Source: an uncultured Clostridia bacterium
GTDB lineage: Bacteria; Bacillota; Clostridia; Christensenellales; CAG-138
NCBI GenBank assembly: GCA_947168565.1
Contig: CAMVMM010000008.1
Coordinates: 1 to 64,000, forward strand
Length of the DNA stretch: 64,000 nt
Reading direction: 5' to 3'
Below the pieces are notes generated by a model. It was not told where the DNA came from and searched no databases. It was given only the letters and a program-made list of their open reading frames with translations. This document shows, piece after piece, positions 27,148-37,200 of this stretch (the first letter of the stretch is position 1; every line of letters begins with the position of its first letter). A program made the position numbers and the translations under genes.

Positions 27148-27221
27148 TGCGATGAGCCCGCGGCACCTACTGATAAGGAAGTAAGCAAATTCAGTCGGCG
27201 CACAGCAAAGGCAAAGAGGTT

Positions 27222-27256
27222 TGAGATAGGCAAAAATGCTTATCTCATTTCTTTTT
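27222..27256 (+). terminator. Rho-independent terminator
   Basis: TGAGATA-g-GCA (27222-27232) pairs with TGC-t-TATCTCA (27237-27247), followed by TTTCTTTTT. It ends the 202-residue gene's transcript. Confidence 0.8.
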
Positions 27257-27358
27257 ATGAAAACTTGCAAATTCGATTTCGCACATTCGACATACGCTGA
27301 TTGCTCTGTTATGATTATGCAAGAAAACGGCGCAAGCCGATAATAAGGAGGAATCATT

Positions 27359-27730
27359 ATGATAAAGTCGAACGATAGTTATGGTATTACCTACACCGAG
27401 AAGGACGGGCTGTTGTATCCCGGCCTTACTCTGCCGGCGCAGTCCGACGAGGACATCGGCCGCTTCGGGCGTATGCGCGAGCAGTATCTTAAGGAGCATC
27501 GCAAGGCTTTCTATTCGATCTTTTGCATAAAGTTTGAGCTGAATGATCATCTGCGCGAGATCAATCAACAAGCGATTGAGCAGATCGAGCTAATCTCTTC
27601 CCAACTTGCCCAAGCCGAAGGCGTATCCGATCAGCTCAAAGCCCGCGAACAGCTCGGCCGGGTGCAGGCGGTAAACTCATGCAGGGCAAGAGCTGTGGAA
27701 ATTGTGGTTAGAGAAACTGTGCTTGCATAG
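27359..27730 (+). CDS. tnpV: TnpV-like transposon protein, copy 2
   Basis: This 123-residue TnpV family protein is the same length as the copy at 251-622 and differs at about 34 positions by eye. The conserved GRMR..YLKEHR and C-terminal R.RA...VV.E segments are kept. The leader also resembles copy 1, with a CGGC-gcaa-GCCG mini-hairpin followed by AAGGAGG just before the ATG. No recombinase is adjacent. The two tnpV genes enclose about 27 kb in the same orientation, which could mark two related elements or a duplicated one. Confidence 0.85.
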   Translation: MIKSNDSYGITYTEKDGLLYPGLTLPAQSDEDIGRFGRMREQYLKEHRKAFYSIFCIKFELNDHLREINQQAIEQIELISSQLAQAEGVSDQLKAREQLGRVQAVNSCRARAVEIVVRETVLA

Positions 27731-27787
27731 CAGTGCTATCTTATATCATGGTGTCAAGCAAACCCGAATTGAGTTAACAAAACAGAT

Positions 27788-27821
27788 GACCGAAACACCC
27801 GCAGAAGCGGGTGTTTCGGTC
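27788..27821. terminator. Perfect 15-bp hairpin, bidirectional terminator
   Basis: Arms 27788-27802 and 27807-27821 (GACCGAAACACCCGC and its complement) form a 15-bp stem with an AGAA loop. It lies between tnpV and the convergent small peptide gene. The U run is poor, so stability comes from the stem. Confidence 0.7.
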
Positions 27822-27844
27822 GGTTCAAGTTTCAATATAGGAGG

Positions 27845-28084
27845 TTATGACTGAAAAACATTGTGACTCTCATCGAATCCATGGTAGCATATCTCAATTC
27901 CCATATTCTCGGGATGTAAAGCGCAAGCAGCATTTTCGCTGAGAAACAGATTCACTCCTCCGCCCACCCCATAAGGGATAGGATCGCCGTTTTCATCGGC
28001 TGTGTAGTGGCATGCGGTGCTTATCGCAGCTTGCACTTCTAATCTCGCTAAAAGCAGATCGGGTTTAGAATACTTTTTCTTCAT
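27845..28084 (-). CDS. Short KKKYSKP-type peptide downstream of dockerin gene
   Basis: This 79-residue protein begins MKKKYSKPDLLLARLEVQ, followed by a short hydrophobic stretch (AAISTAC) and a Gly/Asn/Cys/His-containing C-terminal half. AGGAG lies 7 nt before the ATG, and the gene starts 13 nt after the dockerin gene ends, so they share a transcript. Short proteins with a KKxYxKP leader-like start occur in Clostridia as unassigned small proteins, and some resemble peptide precursors. No modification enzyme or transporter is nearby, so a RiPP role is only a guess. Confidence 0.55.
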   Translation of the reverse strand: MKKKYSKPDLLLARLEVQAAISTACHYTADENGDPIPYGVGGGVNLFLSENAACALHPENMGIEICYHGFDESHNVFQS

Positions 28085-28097
28085 TTAATTACTCCTA

Positions 28098-31000
28098 TCA
28101 GTTATTGTTTAGCAAAAGCCTCATAATGCTTAGGGCATCAATAAGATCGATGCAGTTATCAGAGTTCATATCGGCGCAGATACGACCATAGGTGTCGATT
28201 TCGCCATTTTCGAGGGAATAGCGCATCGCGATCAGCGCATCAAGCATATCGGTCTGCCTGTCGTGGTTGGCATCGCCTGCAACACCCATGAGCACAGCTT
28301 CGGAGAAGTCGATGCAGCTCTGATCCGCAATAACATTGCCAACAACGCTGTTTGTTGATTCGCCACTGCGCTGCTTGGGTATCAGCTTGAGGTTTACAAG
28401 AGAGAGGACCGGATTAACTCCCACTTCTTTCTCGGGTTCACAGGTGATGGTGCAGTAGGCGTATTTGAGGCCTTCTTCCGTCTTAACAACGAGATACTTT
28501 GTGATGTCGTAGTACAGCTCGGTCGCATGGCTAACTATAACGGGGTTGCCTGCTTCATCAAGGAGAGGACTGCCGTTGATATAAACCTTGCAGCCGACGT
28601 TTTTGCCGTTTTCGTCGAGCACGGGGAAAGCGGACTTCATGCTGATATGTACGCCGTCATGGATATCCTCCACCTTAAGGGCAAGGCCGGTGCTATGATC
28701 GGAGGTCTTCTTGATATACAGCTCGTTGTTCGGTCCATTCTCAATATAGTCCTGAACCTCAATGGGCTTTTGACCACCGTTTTCACCGGCAGTGGAATAC
28801 TCATCAATGTAGATGAAGGCGCTGTAATCCGTGTTATCTTCGGCAAGAGAGATCAGCAAGTCTCTGAACTGAAGGTAAGTCGGGTTCAGCTCGGAGCCTG
28901 TTTCGCCGTTCGCCTCAAGATACGCACGCTCGTCTACGCCGCGACCGGAGATATTCTCGCCGCGGGGATGATAGATGCGTACCGCGTCGATGTAGGAAGT
29001 GAAAGCTCCCTTGGCGGCTTTGGTGGGGCAGTCCTCGCTGTTCGGAGATACGACGGAAAGCTCATACTCTGCAGCGGGAACGCCGGGAATGGCTGAGAGA
29101 TCCGCACCCTTGACGTTTACGCTCGCGGTCTGATGATCGAAATAGGGCATATAGACAGCGGAGATAAGCACCTTGTAATCGCCGTAGTCAAGACCTTCGT
29201 AACGCAGAACGGGGATCTGATACAGGGACTCGCCATTGCCGTCCTTATAATAGGTATCAACGATGATATGTGCGTAATCCTGGGTCATAACGGGTGTCCA
29301 ACCTTTTCCTTCGCCCTCTTCAATACTTTCGGTCGATTCGAAGTAACCGTCCTGGTTGATCCAAAGATACATATCGTACCAATCCTGTGCGTGCCTGCCG
29401 CTGTAACCCCAATCCTTATCTATGGGAACGATGTTCACGACAAGCAGACCTGTATCAACGCCGGAGCGGGAGATGAGATCCATGCCTGTGCCCCTGAAGG
29501 TAAATTCGACGGTGGGCCAGTCGAAGGTGCTTTTCGGATTATCCCTCAGCTCTTCGTACATCGCATTGGTAACGGTCACATAATGTGCGCCGCCATGGCT
29601 GTCCGTGGTGTCGTTATGCTTGGCATAGTCGGCGTCATAGCCGTAGATCTTGTTCTGACCGCTCTGGAAGTCGTTATCATCGTTCCAGCCATTGGTATGC
29701 TGCCATGCGGGAGCGTCAATAATATTCTCGGAAGCCACACCATTATTAAAGGTCATGAAGTTCTTATTATCATCGTTACCGAACGGTACGCCGCGCTCCT
29801 CATAAAGCACGTTGGTCGCGGGCAGGAAGGTCAGGCGGCACCATTCAAACTCATGCTTGCTGTGCGATTGCTTGAGCTGCAGCAGCGCTGCGAAGGTGTA
29901 GTCCTCATGGCTGATTGTTAAGGGATCGAAGGTGACGATATAGTCGCCGTCGCCGGCGCTGACGCCGTCACCGACATAAGTGATTTCGGAACGGAAGCAT
30001 TCGCTGAGCTTAGCGTAATCATTGCTGGTGTTTCCATCCTCGCTCCACGGATATACCTGATGATACTTGTAGCTGCCGGAGTAGTCGCTGCCCCAATCGC
30101 GAGTGTTTTCACCGCGAAGCGTGAAGCCGATTATTATGTCCTGCGGCATCTGCTGATTGTAGCAGTCATCAAGGCAGAGGATATTTGCAACGTCGTGATT
30201 TTGGGCATTGAGCCTGTCGCCGCCCTTGCCGAAGAAGTCAAGCGCATGCTCATCCTTGAGCTGGACGCCGAAATCGTAGACTATAACGTGCTCGCGAATA
30301 TTGACGCGCGGAAGGGGGAACTGAAGTTCCGCTTTTTCCACGGTGTAGGAGGTTCCGTCGGGCATGGTGCCAACGGTGTGGCCGTCATTCCATACTGCAT
30401 CTGAATAATCCTGATTCTCGGGCCAGCCGTCCGGTCCCTTGCCCTTATTCGCGGGATCGTTGGGATCGAGGTTGACGGCATTGGGGATGACCTTATCATT
30501 TTGAGTCGGGTAAATACCGGAACGAACGAAATTATTCGTCGGAAGGTTTTGACCCGATGAATCGGGGCGGGCAAGAACCTGCTTGATAGTTACTTCCAGC
30601 AATTTGCCCTGCACCTTGCCGTTATTGTCGATATAGCAGGCGTTTGCGCCGTAATCATATCCGGTAACGGAAACGCAGGAGCTTTCAACATCGACCGAAG
30701 GGGTAACGCCGCGATAAGCCTGGGCCATAAGCGCCTCGAGGCGAGCCTCGGTAGCGTTAGACTCCTCGGGAGTCCAGGGGTTCGCTCTGTCTTCGGATCT
30801 GCCGCCGGAAAGCCAGTACCTGATGATCCTTTTGTTCCAATCGGTTCGGTAACCGCCGCTGCCGTCCGTTACATATACTTCATACCAATGATAGTAATTT
30901 CCATCGGCTTCCTGCAAAACAGCATCCATGTTTCGGCCATTGCTGGACACATCGTACCAATTCGTTCCGTAAGAATAATACGGATACTGGGACGGTATAC

Positions 31001-32462
31001 AACCGAGGCCGGCGCAAACATATTGGGTTGCTTCATATTCGTTTGCAGCCGCCGTCGCAACTGCGGTGCCTTTGTTCATATCGAAGGTTGCAACTCCGTT
31101 GGAGATACCGGTGCAGGGATATGTTTTGATCGATATCTGGCTCTGAACGGAGCTTTCAACCTGATCGATTACATCCTGGGTCGCATTTTCATCGAAGATT
31201 CCAAAGGTGAAGTACTCCGAGAGGTAGTCCTTCATAACGGCATCGGGACCGAGAGTGCTCGTGGTGGTTTCGGTGGTGGTTTCGGTCTCGATGATATAAG
31301 GGATCTCGATGAATACCTTAACAAGGTTTGCAACGTTATCCGCTCTTCCGTCCTCGCCGACAGGCCAGTCGATGGCATTGCGAACGTTCACGAAATACCT
31401 GCTGTTCTGATTAGAAGTTCCCCAGTTAATGGTGGTATGCGCTTCCGCAGTTGCACTATAGGAAGCGGTTGCGTTCGGGAAGTTGCTTGAAACCGCCTTC
31501 ATGAAGTTTTCAACAGTCGCCTCGCTTGGCGTGATCTCACTGTAGTTGTTAACGCCGAGAGCGTTGTACTTCGGATACGAATTTCCGTTGCTGTAATAAA
31601 CATGGGTATCGTTTGCCAGCTTATAGTTAACAAGCGAGATCGAGAAGATCTGCGCGCCGTAGCCTCCATCTTCCTTCGCCTTCTTGATCGTATTGGCGCT
31701 GTTGATCGCGCTTGCGGCGATGGGACCGGAATAGCCATAGTAGCCGGGAACGCCATCGGAGAAGAACACAACGACCTTGTTGCGCTCGTCGTTCTTGCTT
31801 CCTTCAAGAATAGCCTTGACCACGTTGAAGCCCTCGTGGGTAGCGGTGCCGCCGTTTGCGGAAAGCTTGTTCACGCAGCTCTCAAGCTTATTTCTGTCCT
31901 CGAGCGTTCTTACGCCGATGAACGGACTGCTGATCGAAGCTCTGCCGTCGTACGTAACGAAGTTTCCGCTCGTATCGAAGTGGCCGGTGTTGCTGTAATT
32001 ATAGCTCGCTCCGAACTCGGTGCCCATCGCAAAGCCCGCGATGGCGATCCTGTGATTCGCCGCTTCGGTCGAAGCGGAGTAAACCTCGTTAATAAACGCC
32101 TTGCAGGACTCCTGAACCGCCTTCAGGTGGTACTGATAATAGGTATTGTTCGCATACGAGAGAACATTCTCCATTGAGCCCGACTGGTCAATGAGCAGAA
32201 TGAAGTCCGTGGGCTTCTCGGTGATCTTTACGTTCGTGGTAACCTTACCGGTTACATAAGCCGAAAGCTTGATGGTGTAGGTGCCGTCTGCTTCAAGATA
32301 TGCCGTCTTATCAAGGAAGGCGTTGGACGTGCTGCCGTCCTTGGTGCCCTCTGCAGAAACAGCGCCGATGCGCATACCGCGAAGGGAGACAAGCGCGCCG
32401 AATACCATTGCAAACGCAAGGAAAGCGGCAAGCACTTTTTTTAGTACGTTGTGGTTGGTCAT
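28098..32462 (-). CDS. Secreted VWA-domain protein with C-terminal dockerin
   Basis: This 1454-residue protein starts with a Sec signal peptide (VLKKVLAAFLAFAMVFGALVSL) with likely cleavage near AVSAEG. A von Willebrand A domain starts near residue 85, with a full MIDAS motif (D92-Q-S94-G-S96) and a later FFSDGVPG strand. The large middle region shares segments with the neighbouring metallopeptidase protein, including the GYDYGAN motif and the GTGMDLISRSG block. The last 65 residues are a type-I-like dockerin with two Ca-binding repeats (GDANHDRQTDMLDALIAMR and ADMNSDNCIDLIDAL), which would dock the protein onto a cohesin scaffold. A strong GGAGG site and a consensus promoter precede it. Confidence 0.85.
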   Translation of the reverse strand: MTNHNVLKKVLAAFLAFAMVFGALVSLRGMRIGAVSAEGTKDGSTSNAFLDKTAYLEADGTYTIKLSAYVTGKVTTNVKITEKPTDFILLIDQSGSMENVLSYANNTYYQYHLKAVQESCKAFINEVYSASTEAANHRIAIAGFAMGTEFGASYNYSNTGHFDTSGNFVTYDGRASISSPFIGVRTLEDRNKLESCVNKLSANGGTATHEGFNVVKAILEGSKNDERNKVVVFFSDGVPGYYGYSGPIAASAINSANTIKKAKEDGGYGAQIFSISLVNYKLANDTHVYYSNGNSYPKYNALGVNNYSEITPSEATVENFMKAVSSNFPNATASYSATAEAHTTINWGTSNQNSRYFVNVRNAIDWPVGEDGRADNVANLVKVFIEIPYIIETETTTETTTSTLGPDAVMKDYLSEYFTFGIFDENATQDVIDQVESSVQSQISIKTYPCTGISNGVATFDMNKGTAVATAAANEYEATQYVCAGLGCIPSQYPYYSYGTNWYDVSSNGRNMDAVLQEADGNYYHWYEVYVTDGSGGYRTDWNKRIIRYWLSGGRSEDRANPWTPEESNATEARLEALMAQAYRGVTPSVDVESSCVSVTGYDYGANACYIDNNGKVQGKLLEVTIKQVLARPDSSGQNLPTNNFVRSGIYPTQNDKVIPNAVNLDPNDPANKGKGPDGWPENQDYSDAVWNDGHTVGTMPDGTSYTVEKAELQFPLPRVNIREHVIVYDFGVQLKDEHALDFFGKGGDRLNAQNHDVANILCLDDCYNQQMPQDIIIGFTLRGENTRDWGSDYSGSYKYHQVYPWSEDGNTSNDYAKLSECFRSEITYVGDGVSAGDGDYIVTFDPLTISHEDYTFAALLQLKQSHSKHEFEWCRLTFLPATNVLYEERGVPFGNDDNKNFMTFNNGVASENIIDAPAWQHTNGWNDDNDFQSGQNKIYGYDADYAKHNDTTDSHGGAHYVTVTNAMYEELRDNPKSTFDWPTVEFTFRGTGMDLISRSGVDTGLLVVNIVPIDKDWGYSGRHAQDWYDMYLWINQDGYFESTESIEEGEGKGWTPVMTQDYAHIIVDTYYKDGNGESLYQIPVLRYEGLDYGDYKVLISAVYMPYFDHQTASVNVKGADLSAIPGVPAAEYELSVVSPNSEDCPTKAAKGAFTSYIDAVRIYHPRGENISGRGVDERAYLEANGETGSELNPTYLQFRDLLISLAEDNTDYSAFIYIDEYSTAGENGGQKPIEVQDYIENGPNNELYIKKTSDHSTGLALKVEDIHDGVHISMKSAFPVLDENGKNVGCKVYINGSPLLDEAGNPVIVSHATELYYDITKYLVVKTEEGLKYAYCTITCEPEKEVGVNPVLSLVNLKLIPKQRSGESTNSVVGNVIADQSCIDFSEAVLMGVAGDANHDRQTDMLDALIAMRYSLENGEIDTYGRICADMNSDNCIDLIDALSIMRLLLNNN

Positions 32463-32546
32463 TTTCTACCTCCATTTATTCTGCATTGATTCTTGCGCCG
32501 GCCAAGCAGAACCGTTTTGCTTGGGCAGCAAATTTCACGCGCGAAG

Positions 32547-32575
32547 ATTATCCCATATCAGCAAAATTTTGTCAA
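32547..32575 (-). promoter_or_regulatory. Consensus promoter of VWA-dockerin gene
   Basis: On the minus strand: TTGACA (32570-32575), a 17-nt spacer, then GATAAT (32547-32552). The predicted leader is about 80 nt. Confidence 0.8.
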
Positions 32576-32964
32576 TACCCGAACAAGCATTGTGTAATAT
32601 AGCAATATTTTTCATTTAATAGGTTTTACATATTACTGCTTGCCGTTTAAGCCTGTTTGATAGGCGCGGATTGTTGCTCGTTTTGGATAATTATGCCGGC
32701 GTTTTGCCGATCGTGGATAATTCATATTATAACGCGAAATATAAATGGCACAAGCTTCGGCCCGCGCTCATTCGTAAAGGCTAAATCCGCACGAACGGAC
32801 TTTTCATTATATTTAATATAATTTCATTCTTTCTTCCGTTTCAATAACAGAATCGGCCTGCTCACCCGCGTTTTGCGGTAAGCAAGCCGACTCATCAGCA
32901 GATATTTTCACTTTTTATCTGTTCGTGTTACGGTTTGCGGCGAATGAATGATGTTCAAGGCCTA
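32576..32964. other. Intergenic stretch with one weak hairpin
   Basis: No gene is supported here. An open frame of about 55 codons ending at 32783 (...YKWHKLRPALIRKG) has no start codon or ribosome binding site. A multi-part hairpin at 32854-32889 (CGGCcTGCT, CCGC, GCGG, AGCAaGCCG) lies downstream of the ArsR-type gene and may be its terminator, although the U run is poor. Confidence 0.5.
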
Positions 32965-34110
32965 TCAGTCATTCGGTTTTGACAGGTTCGATTTATATCC
33001 GGACAAAGCGGCGTCGATAACCGCAAGGTCAAGCTCGTAATAAATACGCCTGTCCAGCCTTTCCCTATTTACAAGTTTCGCTTCATGCAGCGCTTGAAGA
33101 TGCCGTGAAACCACGCTCGCGTTCATATTGAGTTTTTGAGCGAGCGAAGAGATATAGTCCTTCCCCTTAGAGAGTACTTCAAGGATCGCAGTGTTGACAG
33201 GATTGGAAAGAAGCTGCATGATCAAACCGATATCGTCGGTTTGGGTCTCAACTGCTCCGCTTACAAACTCCGAATGCACGGCGGCGCCCAAGCAAACGTT
33301 TATCATTTCCGACTGCGCAGCGTTTTCATAAGTATCTTCATAGCCCCACCATACTTCGTTGAAGTAGAAAAGGCTCACGACCGCATTTAGAGGCATGGAT
33401 TCAAGTATCTTCGCATCAATGCGGGTCAGCCTGCTGAATACTTGCGAAGGCATTATTTTGAATCTGTACTCCCAACTGTCGGTAAGCATGGTATAGTATG
33501 GCATTAGTCTCGGCATATGCCGCACCAAGCTCCTGCAATATGGGCGAAGCAGATCGGCAAGCTTGTCGATGTAATCATCAGATCTGTCAATCGCTCTGAA
33601 GGCATTCATTTTCACCTCCACAGGGCAGTCCATTTGGTATACATTCTCAAAAAGTGATTTTTCAAGCTCGCTGCTTGCACTTTCAAGCTGTATTCCGTTT
33701 GAAGATATATTGAGCAATCCCAGCTTTCCTTCCTTTATTTTGCGCCAACGCTGTTTCGTTTCCTCAACAGATGAGTCAAAATCGCTGCTGCCAAGGCCGG
33801 AAAGGGAAAGGAAGAGCAATCTCGCAACATTGTTCACTCTGTTCGGGTGCTCCTTGTCGAATTGCTTAAAGAAAAACTCGAATTTCGCTCTTTTAATCGA
33901 ATTGAATTTTCCGCAAATGTCATCGGACACCTGATCGGCAAGATCGGCATTGGTTTTGAGCGTGCTGATCTGTTTTTGAGAGAGTACGGAATCGAAACGG
34001 CTTATGAGTCGTTTCGCAGTTTCAGCGTATGACTTGCCGTCGTAGCGATTGCTAACCATCGCCAAGGTCTCATACAGCATGTTCGGTTCTTTAACCACAT
34101 TCACTAACAT
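32965..34110 (-). CDS. ArsR-type winged-helix regulator with long N-terminal region
   Basis: The last 85 residues of this 381-residue protein form an ArsR/HTH_5 winged helix: LSNPVNTAILEVL, then SSLAQKLNMNASVVSRHLQALHEAKLVNRE and a RRIYYEL wing. The N-terminal 290 residues are helical and unassigned, in the style of Firmicute ArsR proteins with a DUF-type sensor domain. There are no obvious metal-binding Cys pairs. It lies between the two dockerin genes on the same strand, each with its own control region, so it may regulate them. A GAAGGA site precedes the ATG. Confidence 0.75.
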   Translation of the reverse strand: MLVNVVKEPNMLYETLAMVSNRYDGKSYAETAKRLISRFDSVLSQKQISTLKTNADLADQVSDDICGKFNSIKRAKFEFFFKQFDKEHPNRVNNVARLLFLSLSGLGSSDFDSSVEETKQRWRKIKEGKLGLLNISSNGIQLESASSELEKSLFENVYQMDCPVEVKMNAFRAIDRSDDYIDKLADLLRPYCRSLVRHMPRLMPYYTMLTDSWEYRFKIMPSQVFSRLTRIDAKILESMPLNAVVSLFYFNEVWWGYEDTYENAAQSEMINVCLGAAVHSEFVSGAVETQTDDIGLIMQLLSNPVNTAILEVLSKGKDYISSLAQKLNMNASVVSRHLQALHEAKLVNRERLDRRIYYELDLAVIDAALSGYKSNLSKPND

Positions 34111-34141
34111 AGTTATATCCTTCGCTTTTTATTTCTTCCGA

Positions 34142-34198
34142 GTCAAACAAATCCGGTGCAGTCCGTTTAAGGAGGTATGTAAAAGGTCCTGCACCGGA
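34142..34198 (-). terminator. Terminator of metallopeptidase-dockerin gene
   Basis: TCCGGTGCAG (34152-34161) and CTGCACCGGA (34189-34198) form a perfect 10-bp stem. On the minus strand it is followed by TTTGTTTG. The loop is 27 nt, longer than usual. Confidence 0.6.
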
Positions 34199-34223
34199 TG
34201 TTGTTTGTGCAGTTTGGGAACGA

Positions 34224-37200
34224 TCAACCAATACGCAGCGACATTCGCAGTATCTCAACCGCGTCCGCCAGGTTGACCGCTCCGTTTTTGTCGACATCGG
34301 CGCAGTACATTGCGTACAGACCGAGTGTCGACTGGCCCATAGAGCTGCGCATAACAGTAAGTGCGTCCATTACCGTAACGAGCCCATCGCGGTCGACATC
34401 ACCCGTTACCCCACAGTATACAGCATCAACGAATTCCGTCAAGCCCACCGGGGCAACGATCTGAGGGATCGAACGGGCCCTTAGCTCCATATATGGGATA
34501 AGCTTTACATTTACTATGGAGAGCATCGCGGACTCTCCGTCCTCATCCGCAGCAGCGCAGGATATCGTTACGTATTCATTCCATGCCTCTGAAGTGATGT
34601 CGTAATACATTTCCGTTGCGTGCCGGATGACCAGCGTTTCGCCGTTTTCATCAAGCAGGCGCTCCCCGTTCACCAAAACGATAACGCCTTTTCCGGTGGG
34701 AGACTTCAAGCTGATATGCACCGCCTGATAGTCGCCTTCTATTTTGAATGCGGCAGCACGGTTCGGCTCAAGATAAACCTCATTGTTCGGGCTTATCCTA
34801 TCATAGGCTATCTGGAGCACGGGTTCGGGCTCAGCCGTATCAATGCTGTAATATGCCATCGTCTCATCAGCATTACCCGTTTCGAGGAGCGCTCTCGCCT
34901 GCTTGAAGATGGGGCCGAACTCCGATGCATCCATATAGGCAAAAACTTCATAGTCGCTAAGCGGATTATACACCCTTATCGCATCGATGTAAGTTTTGAA
35001 TTCCCCGCGTCCTCTGAGATCAAAGATAGCTTCGCCGGAAACCGAATCAAATCTGTATTTGACCTTTGCAACACCGGGAATCGGCATTGGGCGCTGAGCA
35101 TCGAAATAAGGCAGATAGACGCTCGATATAAGCACCTTGTATCTCCCGTACTCAAGCCCATCGTAGTGCAGTACGGGGATCTGGTTGAGTTCACGATCAA
35201 AACCGGTATAAGTCAAAACATGAATACTGTTTTGCCCGGTGTAGGTGTACTCTTCACCATCGGGAACTATATTCAGAACGAGTATGCCGCTGTCCGAAGC
35301 GCATCTGCTTATGATGTCGATGCCGGTGCCTTCGAATTCAAATGTCAGCGTAGGCCAAGCAGCACCGTCGTTATTCAGGATTCTGCTGTACAGCTCCCTT
35401 GTGACGGTTACGCAGTGCGCGGAACCGTTGCTGAACACGGAATCGTCCGCATAAGAGCTGTCGTATCCGTAGCGACTGTTTTCCATGGACTGAATATTGG
35501 GGCTGCTGTCGATCACGGAATCGGTCATCCATACTGCGTTTTCGGAGCCGTCAGCATAGCCGATCGAAGCGAGATCGTCCTCATAGAGCACGGTAGTTGC
35601 AGGCAGATACAGCACGCAGCACCATTCGTATTCGCCCGTTGCGAGTTTGAGCAGCGCTGTCACAACCTGACCGTCGCCCACTATGGCGCGTGGCTCAAAG
35701 GCTATGTGATTGCCGCTTCTATCGGTAACAATCGAAGCGCGGAATAACTCATTCTCGAACTCTTGCTGGGAAGTAACTTTATTAAACCCTTCCTCAAGTG
35801 AGATGATCTCGGCAATATGATCAACACCGAAGAACGCGGAAGAGCTCGGAGCCATCATGCTAACGCCGAAGTCATAGCAGAATTCAAGCTGGCGAACATA
35901 CTCCCAAGCTTCGGGGAATCTTGCATCGGCGAGCCCATCGCCGTCGATATCGGCGGTGTCAAGCTCTGCCATTTCGCTCTGATACAGTCCGGATACGGAG
36001 CCGTAGGGATCAAACGGGGTCAAATCGCCCGCATCGGGCATAAGGCGGATGTTCTCAATGGTGATCTCAAGCTTCTTGCCACCGCGATCATAATTGCTGT
36101 TGTACCAGCATTTGTTTGCAGAGTAGTCAAAGCCACGGGCGGTGATAATGCCGGTGTCGGGATGAACGCTGACGTTGAATCCGTTGCTGCTTTGGCTAAG
36201 CGGGATTCCGTTTGCGGAGAACTGCAGCGTTCCGTCCTGTGCTTTGCCGATGCAGTTGTACGTTTTAGCGGTAATATCGTCGGAAGTAACGTTCTGCAGG
36301 CCAAAGAACATCGAAACATATTGACGCATCACGCTGGAGCTGTCATAACCGTCCGTCAAAGCATACATCTTCAGCTTAAGAGTATATGTGCCGTCCGACT
36401 GAAGCTCGAGCGATTTATCCATCACCAGCGCCTTCTCCGGCTCGGGAGTGGGTGTCGGCGTGGGAGTGGGTGTCGGCGTTGGAGTGGGTGTCGGCGTTGG
36501 GGTTGGCGTCGGCGTTGGGGTTGGCGTCGGCGTTGGGGTTGGCGTCGGTGTCGGAGTTGGAGTTGCGGAAGCGGCAACCGTTACCGAAAGATTCGGGAAC
36601 TGCGCATCCGCACGGCCGTCCCCATCGATATCCGCGGTATCGAGCGGAGCTGAAGCGGCAGTGAACAGACCGGATATCTCGTTTCGATTTTCAACATGAA
36701 CAACGCCGCTTACCCCGGGGTTTACCGCAATATTCTTTATGGTGATAACAAGCTTTCTGCCGCCGCAATCGCCGGAATGATTGTACCAGCACTTGTTTGC
36801 GGAATAGTCATAGCCGGTTGCTGAGATAAGACCGCTTGTCTTATTCAGCGTGACTCGCAGGCCGTTTGACGACTGGTGACCGATGGTTACGCCGTTGTTT
36901 GAAAACGTAAGTTTTCCGTCCGCGCCCTTACCGGTGCACTCATAGGTTTTCGCGGAAACATCATAGCTTAAATACAGACCTTGCAGGCTGAACGCGCTTG
37001 ACATATAGTGGCGCATGACCGAGTTCGCTCCGTAACCGTCACCCATGGCGTACATGCTGAGTGTCAAAGTGTATTTTCCATTGCTCTGCAGCTCGAACGA
37101 TTTATCGAGCACCATAGAAGGCACCGGGGCAGCGGTGTTGTTTACCGTTATTCCAATGTATCTCAGGCCGCTGTCGGCATCGCGCGGCGGCACATAGTTT

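Noticed and set aside
32614..32783. Open frame ending ...YKWHKLRPALIRKG in the intergenic region
   Set aside because: No start codon, ribosome binding site or recognisable family; at most a relic.
34620..35747. Long plus-strand frames opposite the dockerin genes (also at 28527, 29133 and 35817)
   Set aside because: The minus-strand proteins have signal peptides, domains and dockerins. The plus frames are shadows of the same sequence.
36448..36699. Plus-strand frame encoding a Gly-Val repeat
   Set aside because: It is the complement of the Thr-Pro linker of the metallopeptidase gene and nothing more.
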